Shown here in pieces: positions 29,901-39,800 of a stretch of 64,000 bases of DNA; positions within the stretch are counted from its first letter, which is position 1, and each line of letters starts with the position of its first letter. Position numbers and translations under genes: made by a program. The notes under the pieces were generated by a model that was given only the letters and a program-made list of their open reading frames with translations, searched no databases and was not told the DNA's origin. The DNA is taken from the NCBI RefSeq assembly GCF_015207005.2, contig NZ_JADEXS020000001.1, forward strand, positions 8,207,001 through 8,271,000. Direction: 5' to 3'. The stretch is from Desmonostoc muscorum LEGE 12446 (GTDB taxonomy: Bacteria > Cyanobacteriota > Cyanobacteriia > Cyanobacteriales > Nostocaceae).

Positions 29901-30719
29901 TTAACCACCGCCACCACCGCTACTGCTACCGCCACTTCCACTTGCACCGAATATCCAGATGAAAATAAAAAATGCCCAAAAAATCCAGGAACCCCAAAAT
30001 GGAGATTCTGATGATGTAGAGTCAGACGTACTAACCGAGTTTGAACTTTGCCATTGAGGAGCTGTGATGTCAGTATTTGCGCGATTAAATGTCACCTGAA
30101 TTTCTAACTCTTGCTGTGGTTCAATAGCTTTTTGAGCAACAAACTCAATGGTTTTAGCATCGATTTTGCGAACATTTGCAGAAGCACCAAAACTCTCGAA
30201 ATTGTTGATACCATCAGTGACTTGTTGAGGGAGTTTAACTTGCACTTTTGCTTGTTTGATGGCAGCTTGGCGATCGGCAAAGATAGCTTTCCAGTATACT
30301 TGAGCATCATTAGTATTGGTATCTATATGCAATCCGCCAACAACACGATATTTCAAAATAAAGGTATGGCTTTCAGGTGCTTTTAGTTGGTGTGTCCAGC
30401 GAATCCAGAACTGATTATTTTCAATTCCGGTTTCGCTGGGTAATTCTTTACCATTTTCAGAGACAGTAACATCGGTGATTTCGTCTACTTTGTCAATGGT
30501 AATATAGCGATAACGTTGATTTTTGTAGTCTCCAGTGAATGTATATTTTTGAGTTTCTGAAACTAACATATCACCGTTATTTTGGACGGCGATATCAACA
30601 TTAATAAACTCCCAATAGAAAGGTACTTGCTGGGCTGTGACATAATTGATAGAAAGCCCCAGACTGAGTAATAAAGTCAAGCAGAATAGAAGAATCCTTT
30701 GGGCTAATTTAGTCCACAT
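29901..30719 (-). CDS. DUF2207-type membrane protein (paralogue 2)
   Basis: 272 aa. Same plan as 28628-29530: signal peptide, DUF2207 domain (FINVDIAVQNNGDMLVSETQ; NQRYRYITIDKVDEIT), one membrane helix (FWGSWIFWAFFIFIWIFGAS) and a short Gly/Ser-rich tail. Differences from its neighbour concentrate in the tail and the linker before the helix (SVSTSDSTSSESPF). Same strand, upstream of paralogue 1. Confidence 0.75.
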   Translation of the reverse strand: MWTKLAQRILLFCLTLLLSLGLSINYVTAQQVPFYWEFINVDIAVQNNGDMLVSETQKYTFTGDYKNQRYRYITIDKVDEITDVTVSENGKELPSETGIENNQFWIRWTHQLKAPESHTFILKYRVVGGLHIDTNTNDAQVYWKAIFADRQAAIKQAKVQVKLPQQVTDGINNFESFGASANVRKIDAKTIEFVAQKAIEPQQELEIQVTFNRANTDITAPQWQSSNSVSTSDSTSSESPFWGSWIFWAFFIFIWIFGASGSGGSSSGGGGG

Positions 30720-30745
30720 AATTTAACTCACTCTATAAGTTGTAA

Positions 30746-30864
30746 ATAAAGTCCCCCTTTTTAAGGAGCGCCCAACGCACTGACTCCCTATGAGCAAGTG
30801 GCATGGATTTAGGGGGATCTAAAAAGTTAGGAGGCTAAACAAGTAGTTTGAAAACACGCCCTAG
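30746..30864. mobile_element. Half MITE, right end
   Basis: Contains GGGGGATCTAAAAAGTTAGG (about 30811-30830) and ends TTTGAAAACACGCCCTAG at 30847-30864. The matching inverted end CTAGGGCGTGTTTTCAAA is at 31581-31598, across the secreted protein gene. Confidence 0.55.
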
Positions 30865-30887
30865 TGAAGCTGGCGCTGGCGTCTTCT

Positions 30888-31373
30888 TCAAAATTCGTCT
30901 TTGCCAGTCAAGTCTTTTTCTGCGGTGTCAGCAATATTAAGAATTTTGATAATGTCTTTACGTGCCGAATCTGAATCTGCTTTGAGAGGTACTACGCTGC
31001 CGTAAGTAGTTAGATACATCTCATTTGTAAAGATTGTTTTCCACCCGCTCAAAGAGTCATTAAAACTGCTTTGCTGCAATTTCTTTGTATTTTCTGCATT
31101 GGGAGGAGTCTTGGAAATTTGGGACACAGAGGCAACATAAATGTATTCAACACCACCAATATTGGCAATTTCCGGCAGAATGAATCCAGTTTGAGTCCGC
31201 CCACCATCAACTCCAGCCAATACTACAAAATAACCATCTTGTTCTTTATATGTCATGCCTAAGCGATCCAACAAGGCTGGAACTGGAGAAGATTTGCTCT
31301 GAGCGATCGCCTGAGTTGATAACGAAACCACCAGAGCAACCGTAGCAAAAGTAGCTGAGATTAAACGCTTCAT
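30888..31373 (-). CDS. Secreted protein of unknown function
   Basis: 161 aa with a clear signal peptide (MKRLISATFATVALVVSLST; cleavage after AIAQ). Mature part about 136 aa with no recognised domain; it has FVVLAGVDGGRTQTGFILPE, GVEYIYVASVSQI and no cysteine. Two mobile-element halves flank it (30746-30864 and 31581-31705). It may be a sensor-type or binding protein; nothing further can be said. Confidence 0.65.
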   Translation of the reverse strand: MKRLISATFATVALVVSLSTQAIAQSKSSPVPALLDRLGMTYKEQDGYFVVLAGVDGGRTQTGFILPEIANIGGVEYIYVASVSQISKTPPNAENTKKLQQSSFNDSLSGWKTIFTNEMYLTTYGSVVPLKADSDSARKDIIKILNIADTAEKDLTGKDEF

Positions 31374-31494
31374 AGATGTTTTTCATAATGGTTGGGTATA
31401 TTAGTAATTTCGCTGTTTTAGATTGTGTATTCTAGTTAAGTTTTGGCTCACCACCTAACTGATCTAAAATTGAGCTTGACAAATTGCGCTAGGC

Positions 31495-31523
31495 GTAGGG
31501 GCACGGCAGTGCCGTGCCCCTAC
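31495..31523. repeat. 29-bp palindrome
   Basis: Two 14-base arms GTAGGGGCACGGCA and its complement with one central base. The same palindrome forms the core of the 78-bp dispersed repeat. Confidence 0.85.
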
Positions 31524-31580
31524 AGGTGTACCTTATTAGGTCAGGAAACGCTATATCAACCCTGAAGGTGAAATGAATGG

Positions 31581-31705
31581 CTAGGGCGTGTTTTCAAAGT
31601 TTTAGATCCCCCCAACCCCCTTAAAAAGGGGGGGCTAAGAGTCTCTTAAAGTCGCCCAATTTATCGGGGTATTTAGGGGGATCTAAAAAGTTAGGAGGCT
31701 AAACG
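31581..31705. mobile_element. Half MITE, left end
   Basis: Starts CTAGGGCGTGTTTTCAAA and contains two GGGGGATCTAAAA-type repeats, one inverted, around a run of C and G (31612-31633). Shares GGGGGATCTAAAAAGTTAGG (31676-31695) with 30811-30830. Confidence 0.55.
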
Positions 31706-31806
31706 CACATAGCTCACATTTTGCATAATCTCTCAACACTCAGAGATATATAGCTGTGAGCAGCAATAAAACCTCTGCAATACTTAATATTTTAGGAGAT
31801 TCAACA

Positions 31807-32028
31807 ATGAAAGGTTTGAAATTAGTAGCAGCTATTCTAGTATTGTTCGTAAAATCCGGTTTTTCTTGAAATATCCGCTCAATTTTTGCATATCCTTATT
31901 TGATGAGATAATTTTATCAACAAATCAGTGAAAACCCAGCTAAAGCTGCTGCCTTACATCATGCAATGTTAACTGCGGTTAACAACAAAGCCGGAATTGA
32001 GAGGGAAGAATGTGTTGTATGTAATTAG
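31807..32028 (+). pseudogene. Remnants of a decayed gene (signal start, CHAT-like tail)
   Basis: At 31807-31869 a strong ribosome site is followed by MKGLKLVAAILVLFVKSGFS and a stop: a signal-peptide start with no body. At 31912-32028 an open frame without a start reads FYQQISENPAKAAALHHAML and so on, resembling the segment of CHAT (caspase-like) proteins between the FY-x-x-L and KA-x-AL-x-x-A-x-L positions. The two pieces need not be from one gene. Low certainty for the CHAT link. Confidence 0.35.
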
Positions 32029-32066
32029 CACTACCTCAACACAAAATTGAAGCCGGATGGAACTTT

Positions 32067-34385
32067 ATGGCCTACTGCATCAATCCAGATTGTTCGCAAC
32101 GAGAAAATTCCTATAATTGTGCGGTATGTGAAAGCTGTAAAACGCCACTTATACTGCAAAACCGTTACCGAATTAAGCATCCTCTGCAAGTTGATAGATA
32201 TAGCTATACAGAAGTATTTGAAATCGAAGATTTATTTGTCCAAGATACACCGAAGGTTCTCAAGTCTCTGAAGGAAGTTACGCCGGATTTGCTGCGATTA
32301 TTTCAACAAGAAGCATCAATATTAACAAGTTTGCAGCATCCTGGTTTACCTAGTGGTGAAATCCTATTCCCTCTAGTTTTGAATACGGGTCGCCAATTAC
32401 GCTGTTTTGTAATGGAGAAAGTCGAGGGTGAAAATTTAGAGAATTGGCTTTCTCACCATGAATGCTTAATATCCCATAAAACAGCTTTAGATTGGTTAAA
32501 GCAATTAATACTGATTCTGGAATTTGTGCATGAAAATGGCTTTTTTCATCGAGATATTAAGCCGTCAAATATTATGCTCCGCCCCGATGGAAAATTAATT
32601 TTAATTGATTTTGGTACGGCGCGTCAGTTGACGCAAACTATTTTCAACGAGAAATCGGTTACGGTGATTCATTCTATTGGATATACTCCTCCTGAACAAC
32701 TTGATGGACAAGCTGTTATTCAGTCGGATTTCTACGCTCTTGGTCGGACTTTTATCTATTTAATGACAGGTATTGACCCAGCTGGCGATCGCCGTCAAGA
32801 TTTACCCAATTGGCATAAGTATATTAAGGATCAACAAACCCCAAAAAAATTTATCGATCTGATTCACGCGATGACGAGTTCTCATCCACAGAAACGTCCG
32901 CCAACAGCTAAATCCATTCTCGAAAAGATTGACAACATTCACAAATATTCATTGGCGCAATGGCAAAAATTATTATTAACTGCGACTTGTAGTATTTTGC
33001 TGTTGGTCGGTGCAAAATGGCTGTATGATGTTATAACTGTGACTCGCACTTGCGATTATATTCTAGGCGATCGCCTCAGTTGTGGTGAAGAAAGTCTAAT
33101 TCCTCCAAGCTCTTTGGGAAGTTCTAAGCCCCCACTAGCAAAGCAATTAGCTATTGAACAGTATCGCATCAAAAACTTTTTGGCAGCTGAGGATCTATTT
33201 AAAACTGCTTTCAATCAGAAGCCAGATCCAGAAACTTTAATTTACCTCAACAACGCCAAAATTCAAAAGCAATTTCCAGCAAAGCAGATTCGGACGATCG
33301 CTGTTGCAGTTCCTCTGGAATATCGTACTGACATAGGTCTAGAAATACTCAGGGGTGCTGCTCAAGCTCAGAATGAGGCACTGAAAAACGGTCAACCCCT
33401 ACGGATAATTATCGCTGATGATAGTAATAGTCACGTTAATGCCCAGAAAATTGCCCAAAAGTTGGTGAAATATCCAGATTTGCTGGCTGTTTTGGGTCAT
33501 CACAGCAGCGAAGCTACCATAAAAGCCCTACCAATTTATACCCAAGCGCGGGTAGTTTTAGTTTCTGCAACCAGCACTTCAGATAACCTCAATCATCCTT
33601 TTTTCTTCCGTACTGTCCCTAGCGATCGCGTCACCGCACAAAAAATGGCAACCTATGTGTTTTCCCAACTACGGCAAAGTAAAGTTGCTATTTTTTATAG
33701 TCATGGTAGTGAATATGCTGAATCTCTATCTGGGGCATTTCGAGAGGCGGCTAAATCCTTTGACGGTCATGTTCTTGACAACCAACCAGCCTTCAATCTC
33801 GCTAGCGCTCCCTTTGATGCCAAAACGGCATTAAATCAAGCCAAAACCCAAGGTGCAACGGTAATTGTCCTCATCCCAGATGCCGGAGTAGGTTTGTTTA
33901 ATGCAATTCCCAATGCAGAAGAAGTAATTCGGTTGAATGTCAACCAATCTTGGATTGTTGGGGGTGATAGTCTCTACAGTGCTGACTTACTCAAACCAGA
34001 TAAAAATCCATCCTTACAGGAAATCCAACGCTTGGCATTTGCGAGCCCATGGCATCCCCTAAACGATATTAACTCCTTGTTTGTAGACCAAGCTCTAACC
34101 CTTTGGAAAATCGATCTAACTGATATTACCTGGCCAACCGCCACCAGCTACGACGCAGTATTGGTATTAAGCAAAGCTTTGAAGGAAAATCCCACTCCCA
34201 CCCGCATCGGGATTCAGAAAACACTTACAATGCCTAAATTCTCGGTTAAAGGAGTAACGGGAATCATTCAATTTCAAGGAAGCAATCCCCGCAATGGCAC
34301 AATTACGATCATTACGGCGCGTCGCAATTGTAATTCCAGTGGTTTTGTTTTGAGACCGAGCGATCGGCCTGTGGTTTGTTACTAA
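32067..34385 (+). CDS. Membrane Ser/Thr kinase fused to a periplasmic amino-acid-binding domain
   Basis: 772 aa. Residues 1-25 have a Cys-rich CINPDCSQ...CAVCESC zinc-ribbon-like start. Kinase domain ~33-290: invariant Lys in KVLKSLKEV, HRDIKPSN near 160-167, IDFGTARQL near 180, and YTPPEQLDGQAVIQSDFYALGR. The glycine-rich loop is degenerate (LQVDRYSYTEVFEIED, no GxGxxG). One membrane helix at about 300-320 (LLLTATCSILLLVGAKWLY). The outer part ~405-765 is a Peripla_BP_6-like domain (VAVPLEYRTDIGLEILRGAAQ, VLGHHSSEATIKALPIY), as in branched-chain amino acid receptors. Predicted to sense a periplasmic ligand and signal to the cytoplasm. Followed on the same strand by a separate binding protein. 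Confidence 0.87.
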   Translation: MAYCINPDCSQRENSYNCAVCESCKTPLILQNRYRIKHPLQVDRYSYTEVFEIEDLFVQDTPKVLKSLKEVTPDLLRLFQQEASILTSLQHPGLPSGEILFPLVLNTGRQLRCFVMEKVEGENLENWLSHHECLISHKTALDWLKQLILILEFVHENGFFHRDIKPSNIMLRPDGKLILIDFGTARQLTQTIFNEKSVTVIHSIGYTPPEQLDGQAVIQSDFYALGRTFIYLMTGIDPAGDRRQDLPNWHKYIKDQQTPKKFIDLIHAMTSSHPQKRPPTAKSILEKIDNIHKYSLAQWQKLLLTATCSILLLVGAKWLYDVITVTRTCDYILGDRLSCGEESLIPPSSLGSSKPPLAKQLAIEQYRIKNFLAAEDLFKTAFNQKPDPETLIYLNNAKIQKQFPAKQIRTIAVAVPLEYRTDIGLEILRGAAQAQNEALKNGQPLRIIIADDSNSHVNAQKIAQKLVKYPDLLAVLGHHSSEATIKALPIYTQARVVLVSATSTSDNLNHPFFFRTVPSDRVTAQKMATYVFSQLRQSKVAIFYSHGSEYAESLSGAFREAAKSFDGHVLDNQPAFNLASAPFDAKTALNQAKTQGATVIVLIPDAGVGLFNAIPNAEEVIRLNVNQSWIVGGDSLYSADLLKPDKNPSLQEIQRLAFASPWHPLNDINSLFVDQALTLWKIDLTDITWPTATSYDAVLVLSKALKENPTPTRIGIQKTLTMPKFSVKGVTGIIQFQGSNPRNGTITIITARRNCNSSGFVLRPSDRPVVCY

Positions 34386-34567
34386 ACTGATATAATTTGC
34401 TCTATGTTTGATAATGTCTGCAAATTTCTCCCAGAGTCATTTTCAGGCAACTTTCCAACATCAGTACACCGCAATGTTTTGTGATCTGTACTCGATAGTG
34501 ATACCTTCTTAAGCTTGATATATAAATCAGATTTGATTTTTGAAAAAACGACCTACTCTTAAAGATT

Positions 34568-35473
34568 ATGTATAAAAAAATTGCTATTCCTATTTTAAGT
34601 CTGATGTTTGCAACGCTCATGCCTAATGTGGTGGCTGCTGAGACTGTGATGCAAAAAGTAGCCAGAACAGGGGTATTGACAGCTGGTACTAGTAGAGATG
34701 CGCTACCTTTTGCCTATGTGGATAGTCAAGGAAAGTTAAATGGCTATTCTGTAGATATGCTGACTCTGATTAAAGAGCAATTAGAAAAAGACTTAGGAAA
34801 AAAAATTAAACTGCAATTAGTTGGTCTTAGTCCCTCTGAGCGGATTCCTAAAATAGTTAATCAACAAGTTGATATTGTGTGTGATGCTAGTAGTTTTACA
34901 TGGCAACGAGATAAAAAAGTAGATTTTTCTGTCAGCTACGGTGTGACTGGAACCCAATTATTAGTTAAGAAAGAAAGTAATCTCGGTTCCCCTGAATCCC
35001 TTATTGATAAGCAAATTGGTGTGCTAGCGGGAACCACAAATGAGCAGGCGATCGCTCGTGTACAACCCCAAGCTAAGCTGGTGTATTTTAAAACTAGGGC
35101 AGAAGGATACACAGCTTTGCAACAAGGTACTATTGATGGTTTCTCATCCGATAGCATTATTTTAGAGGCATGGCTACAAAAGCAAAAAAATCCAGATACT
35201 TTTGCGATCGTACCTCCTCGCCCTTATTCACAAGAAGGTATCGCTTGCATGGTGCCAGAAAATAACTCGAAATTCTTGGATACAGTCAACTATTCTTTAG
35301 TCAAATTCATGCAAGGATTTGTCAATGGGAATGAGCGATATGTCGCTATTTTTGACCGTTGGTTTGGGTCTCAAGGTACTGTAGCACTCAATCGGGATTT
35401 ACGTGATTTAGTAGTGGAAACTATGCAATTAGTCATAGAATTTCGTGAGGAAGTTCCCAAAAGTGACCTGTGA
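34568..35473 (+). CDS. Amino-acid ABC-type substrate-binding protein (SBP_bac_3)
   Basis: 301 aa with a signal peptide (MYKKIAIPILSLMFATLMP; cleavage near VVAAE). Family 3 binding protein: VLTAGTSRDALPFAYVDSQG, LNGYSVDMLTLIKEQL, IVNQQVDIVCDASSFTWQR (variant of the usual DxxxxxxTxTxER), and GVLAGTTNEQAIARV. Binds polar amino acids or related small molecules. No permease or ATPase genes follow. The gene lies 182 bp after the kinase-binding-protein fusion, so it could feed that sensor or serve a transporter encoded elsewhere (inference). Confidence 0.85.
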   Translation: MYKKIAIPILSLMFATLMPNVVAAETVMQKVARTGVLTAGTSRDALPFAYVDSQGKLNGYSVDMLTLIKEQLEKDLGKKIKLQLVGLSPSERIPKIVNQQVDIVCDASSFTWQRDKKVDFSVSYGVTGTQLLVKKESNLGSPESLIDKQIGVLAGTTNEQAIARVQPQAKLVYFKTRAEGYTALQQGTIDGFSSDSIILEAWLQKQKNPDTFAIVPPRPYSQEGIACMVPENNSKFLDTVNYSLVKFMQGFVNGNERYVAIFDRWFGSQGTVALNRDLRDLVVETMQLVIEFREEVPKSDL

Positions 35474-35501
35474 AATAATGGGTTTTGCCCACAAAATCAT
35501 C

Positions 35502-36105
35502 ATGTCTTATAGCGATTTCTCACTCTCAAAAGTCAAACGCGACTTCAATTTAACTACGGTTGAAAGTGGACGGTTTTTACCCGCAATTCAGTCCATAGAA
35601 CCTAGTATTTATCTGAAAGAAGCATTAAGCGAAGGACTACCACTCTTCTTCAGCAACTGGTTCCGAAAAAGCCCGCTCGGAGTTAATTATTAGTCCTATC
35701 CTCCTAGAAGTTCGGAAAATTCTCGAACGCAAAGTCAGCTTTTTTTCGGGTGAAGATTTTACGGTTGCACCGGATTTGGGCTTAAGTGGAGTGTGTGATT
35801 TTTTAATTAGCCGCTCACCCGAACAAATATTTATCGAAGCTCCTGTTATCGTGATTATTGAAGCAAAAAAAGGTGATTTAAAACCAGGTTTAGGGCAATG
35901 TGCAGCAGAAATGATTGCCGCACAAAAATTCAATGAGACTAATAATATACCAATTAAGACAATTTATGGCAGCGTCAGCAGTGGTACGGCTTGGCGATTT
36001 TTGAAATTAGAAGGGCAAACTTTGAGTATTGATTTGAATGATTATCCCGTTCCACCAGTGGAAATACTATTGGGAATGTTGGTTTGGATGGTGCGGGAAG
36101 GGTAG
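35502..36105 (+). pseudogene. PD-(D/E)XK nuclease-like gene with a frameshift
   Basis: Two frames together give one ~200-residue protein. The first frame reads MSYSDFSLSKVKRDFNLTTV ... SIYLKEALSEGLPL then runs into a stop at 35691-35693. The second frame continues from about 35648 with SATGSEKARSELIISPILLE, VSFFSGEDFTV, GLSGVCDFLISRSPEQ, VIVIIEAKKGDLKPGLGQC and ends LVWMVREG. The shift falls in CTCTTCTTCAGC near 35645-35655. The D...IIEAKKG pattern is nuclease-like. Related intact proteins are common in Nostoc. Either a real inactivation or a sequencing slip. Confidence 0.72.
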
Positions 36106-36196
36106 ATATTTTTATCTTTGTGTCTTAGTGTCTGTGGTTAAAATAGGAGCGCTTCAAAGATACGAAAAGCTGTACGCTAACCCTCTCAAGCCTCTA

Positions 36197-36394
36197 TTAT
36201 GTAGAAATCGAATACTCTAGAGAACGTGGATTATCGATTCTTTTGGAAGCGTCTAATATTTCTAGCCCGATAATATTTCCATCTTCGTCGGAATCTAAAA
36301 TTACCCCTGGCTTTTCTTCGTCACTATCTTCTATGGGTACATCACTCAATATAATTCTTAATATATCTACTTCTGGGTCATAGGTAATTTTCAT
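36197..36394 (-). CDS. DUF2283 small protein
   Basis: 65 aa. MKITYDPEVDILRIILSDVP, then EEKPGVILDSDEDGNIIGLEILDAS is the DUF2283 signature, a small beta-rich protein widespread and multi-copy in cyanobacteria, sometimes next to toxin-like genes. No partner is adjacent. Function unknown. Confidence 0.82.
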   Translation of the reverse strand: MKITYDPEVDILRIILSDVPIEDSDEEKPGVILDSDEDGNIIGLEILDASKRIDNPRSLEYSIST

Positions 36395-36870
36395 AATTCT
36401 CTCCAGTATTTTTCGATTTTACTAGTTTTATAGCGGTTTTCAACTGAACTGTATTCTTTGATAATTTCTCAGTTTAACGTGAAAGAAACCCTACCTCTCT
36501 GCTACTTGGTATAACTCGCAACTACGCAATTCAAGTCTGTCTATGCTGACTAAAAAATATTTAGTTAGCATAGGCAAGTTTTGTTTTGTAACTGCAATAA
36601 AATCGTTAAATAGTTATTCAACTATAAATGCAATATTATGTAACAAAAAATTTACATAATATGAGTAATTACTTTTATATAAAGTCAATAATTACGAAGA
36701 AATATTTCGTTTTTTATATCGAATTGTGTCAGATAGACGATAAAATGCCCTCTGGGCAAGCATTTTCTGATAAAAAACTGATATTGCCCAATAATCACGA
36801 AGTCAACTGTGGCTGCATCAGCCGCTATGAACTTCTAGTAGAGAACACGCATCAAAGGAGCCGAGGAAGC
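36395..36870. promoter_or_regulatory. chlH upstream region
   Basis: 476 bp, AT-rich. An open frame continues upstream of chlH to 36628 but its composition is non-coding and AT-rich. CTGACTAAAAAATATTTAGTTAGCATAGG around 36547-36572 contains inverted TTAGT/ACTAA pieces. AAGGAG at 36855-36860 precedes the ATG at 36871. No specific operator could be identified. Confidence 0.5.
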
Positions 36871-39800
36871 ATGTTCACCCACGTCAAGTCCACCATTAGA
36901 CACATTGCGCCTGATAACTTACGCGGACGTAATTTAATCAAGGTGGTCTATGTCGTGCTTGAGTCCCAGTACCAGAGTGCATTGTCACAAGCGGTGCGGG
37001 CGATTAACGCTCTTCACCAAGAACTGGCGATTGAAATCAGCGGTTACTTAATTGAGGAACTCCGAGATCCAGAGAACTACAAGGAGTTCCAAAGGGATAT
37101 GGAGAGTGCCAATATATTTATCGCCTCCCTGATTTTTATCGAAGACTTAGCACAAAAAGTAGTAGCAGCAGTAGAACCACACCGCGATCGCTTAGATGTT
37201 GCAGTTGTGTTTCCCTCTATGCCAGAAGTTATGCGCCTGAGTAAAATGGGCAGCTTTTCCCTGGCACAGTTGGGTCAATCCAAAAGTGCGATCGCCCAAT
37301 TCATGCGGAAACGCAAAGAAAAATCCGGTGCGGGATTCCAAGACGGGATGCTCAAGCTTTTGCGAACCCTACCGCAAGTGCTGAAGTTCCTGCCAATGGA
37401 CAAGGCACAGGACGCACGAAATTTCATGCTCAGCTTTCAGTATTGGTTAGGTGGTTCTCCAGAAAACCTGGAAAACTTCTTGCTGATGTTAGCTGATAAA
37501 TACGTATTTAAAGGTTTAGAGAAAGAAAATTTTGCACCTCGTACATACCAAGAGCCAGTAGTTTATCCCGATATGGGGATTTGGCACCCATTGGCTCCCA
37601 GTATGTTTGAGGATGTGAGAGAGTACCTCAATTGGTACACAGCCCGTAAGGATATCTCTAGCGATCTCAAAGATCCCCTAGCTCCCTGTATTGGGTTGGT
37701 ATTACAACGCACCCACCTAGTTACAGGTGATGATGCTCATTATGTAGCAATGGTGCAGGAATTGGAAGCATTAGGCGCACGGGTATTACCTGTGTTTGCT
37801 GGTGGTTTGGATTTCTCCAAGCCTGTGGATGCTTACTTTTACGAACCGAATACCAACGTCCAGTTGATAGATGCAGTGATATCCCTGACTGGTTTTGCCC
37901 TGGTAGGTGGTCCAGCTAGACAAGACCATCCCAAAGCAATTGAATCACTCAAACGCTTAAACCGTCCTTACATGGTGGCTTTGCCTTTGGTGTTCCAAAC
38001 CACAGAAGAGTGGATGGATAGCGATTTGGGCTTGCATCCCATTCAAGTAGCTTTACAAATTGCCATTCCCGAATTGGATGGGGCAATTGAGCCGATTATA
38101 TTATCGGGTAGAGATGGGACAACAGGAAAAGCGATCGCTCTCCAAGACCGCATGGAAGCTGTAGCCCAAAGAGCATTAAAATGGGCTAACCTCCGCCGCA
38201 AACCCAAGCTAGATAAAAAAGTCGCCATTACCGTTTTCAGCTTCCCGCCAGATAAAGGCAACGTGGGAACCGCCGCCTACTTAGATGTGTTCGGTTCCAT
38301 CTACGAAGTGATGAAAGCGCTGAAAAATAATGGCTACGACCTTCCAGAGTTGCCAGAATCAGCCGAAGCACTGATGCAAGAAGTCATCCACGACGCCCAA
38401 GCACAGTACGCCAGCCCGGAATTGAACATCGCCTACAAAATGTCAGTGCCAGAATATGAGGCACTTACCCCTTATTCCCAACGCCTAGAGGAAAACTGGG
38501 GACCACCTCCCGGACATCTCAACAGCGATGGGCAAAACCTGCTAATTTATGGTAAGCAATTCGGTAACGTCTTCATCGGTGTGCAACCCACCTTTGGTTA
38601 CGAAGGCGACCCCATGCGGCTGTTATTCTCTCGTTCCGCTAGTCCCCATCACGGTTTTGCTGCTTACTACACCTACCTAGAGCAAGTTTGGCAAGCTGAC
38701 GCCGTGTTGCACTTTGGCACTCATGGTTCCTTAGAATTCATGCCAGGTAAGCAAATGGGTATGTCTGGGGAATGTTATCCAGATAACTTAATTGGTTCCA
38801 TACCCAATCTGTATTATTACGCAGCCAATAATCCTAGCGAAGCGACAATTGCCAAACGTCGGGGTTATGCCGAAACAATTTCTTACTTGACACCGCCGGC
38901 AGAAAATGCAGGTTTATACAAAGGTTTGAAGGAACTCAGCGAATTAATTGCTTCTTACCAAACCTTGAAAGATACTGGACGCGGTGTTTCCATTGTCAAC
39001 TCCATCATGGATAAATGCCGCATCGTCAACCTGGATAAGGATATTAACCTGCCAGAAACCGATGCCAGAGACATGAGTGCCGATGAGCGGGATAATATTG
39101 TTGGCAACGTCTACCGCAGGTTGATGGAAATTGAGTCTCGGTTGCTGCCTTGTGGGTTGCACGTCATTGGTAAACCACCAAGTGCAGAAGAAGCGATCGC
39201 CACTCTCGTCAACATCGCCAGCTTAGATCGTCAAGAAGAAGAACTTGTTGGCTTACCGCGAATTATCGCTAACAGCATCGGGCGTAACATTGACGATATT
39301 TATCACAATAACGACAAAGGCATTTTAGAAGATGTCCAGCTATTGCAAGACATCACCTTAGCCACCCGTGCAGCAGTTAGCGCCCTTGTTCAAGAGCAAA
39401 CCGACGCCAATGGGCGAGTTTCTCTCGTTTCCCGGTTGAATTTCTTCAACATGGGCAAAAAAGAACCTTGGGTAGAAGCGTTACATAAACTCGGCTATCC
39501 CAAAGTTGACACCGCACTTCTAAAACCCCTGTTTGAGTATTTGGAATTTTGCCTCCAGCAAGTTTGTGCAGACAACGAACTGGGAGCATTACTCAAAGGC
39601 TTAGAAGGCGAGTATGTCATACCCGGTCCTGGTGGCGATCCCATCCGCAACCCGGATGTCTTGCCCACAGGTAAGAATATTCATGCCCTCGATCCGCAAT
39701 CCATCCCAACAACAGCAGCAGTCCAATCAGCCAAAATCGTCGTAGACAGGCTTTTGGCACGTAACAAAGCCGAAAACGATGGAAAATGGCCAGAAACCAT

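Larger units (their letters stand above)
31374..32066. other. Repeat-rich region with gene remnants upstream of the kinase gene
   Basis: 693 bp. Holds palindrome 31495-31523 (GTAGGGGCACGGCA-G-complement), MITE-half 31581-31705, a 20-codon orphan signal-peptide start at 31807-31869 with an AGGAG ribosome site, and a CHAT-like remnant at 31912-32028. Confidence 0.65.

Noticed and set aside
36628..36870. N-terminal extension of 81 residues for ChlH.
   Set aside because: Composition is non-coding, ChlH length from 36871 already matches the family, and AAGGAG sits ahead of that ATG.
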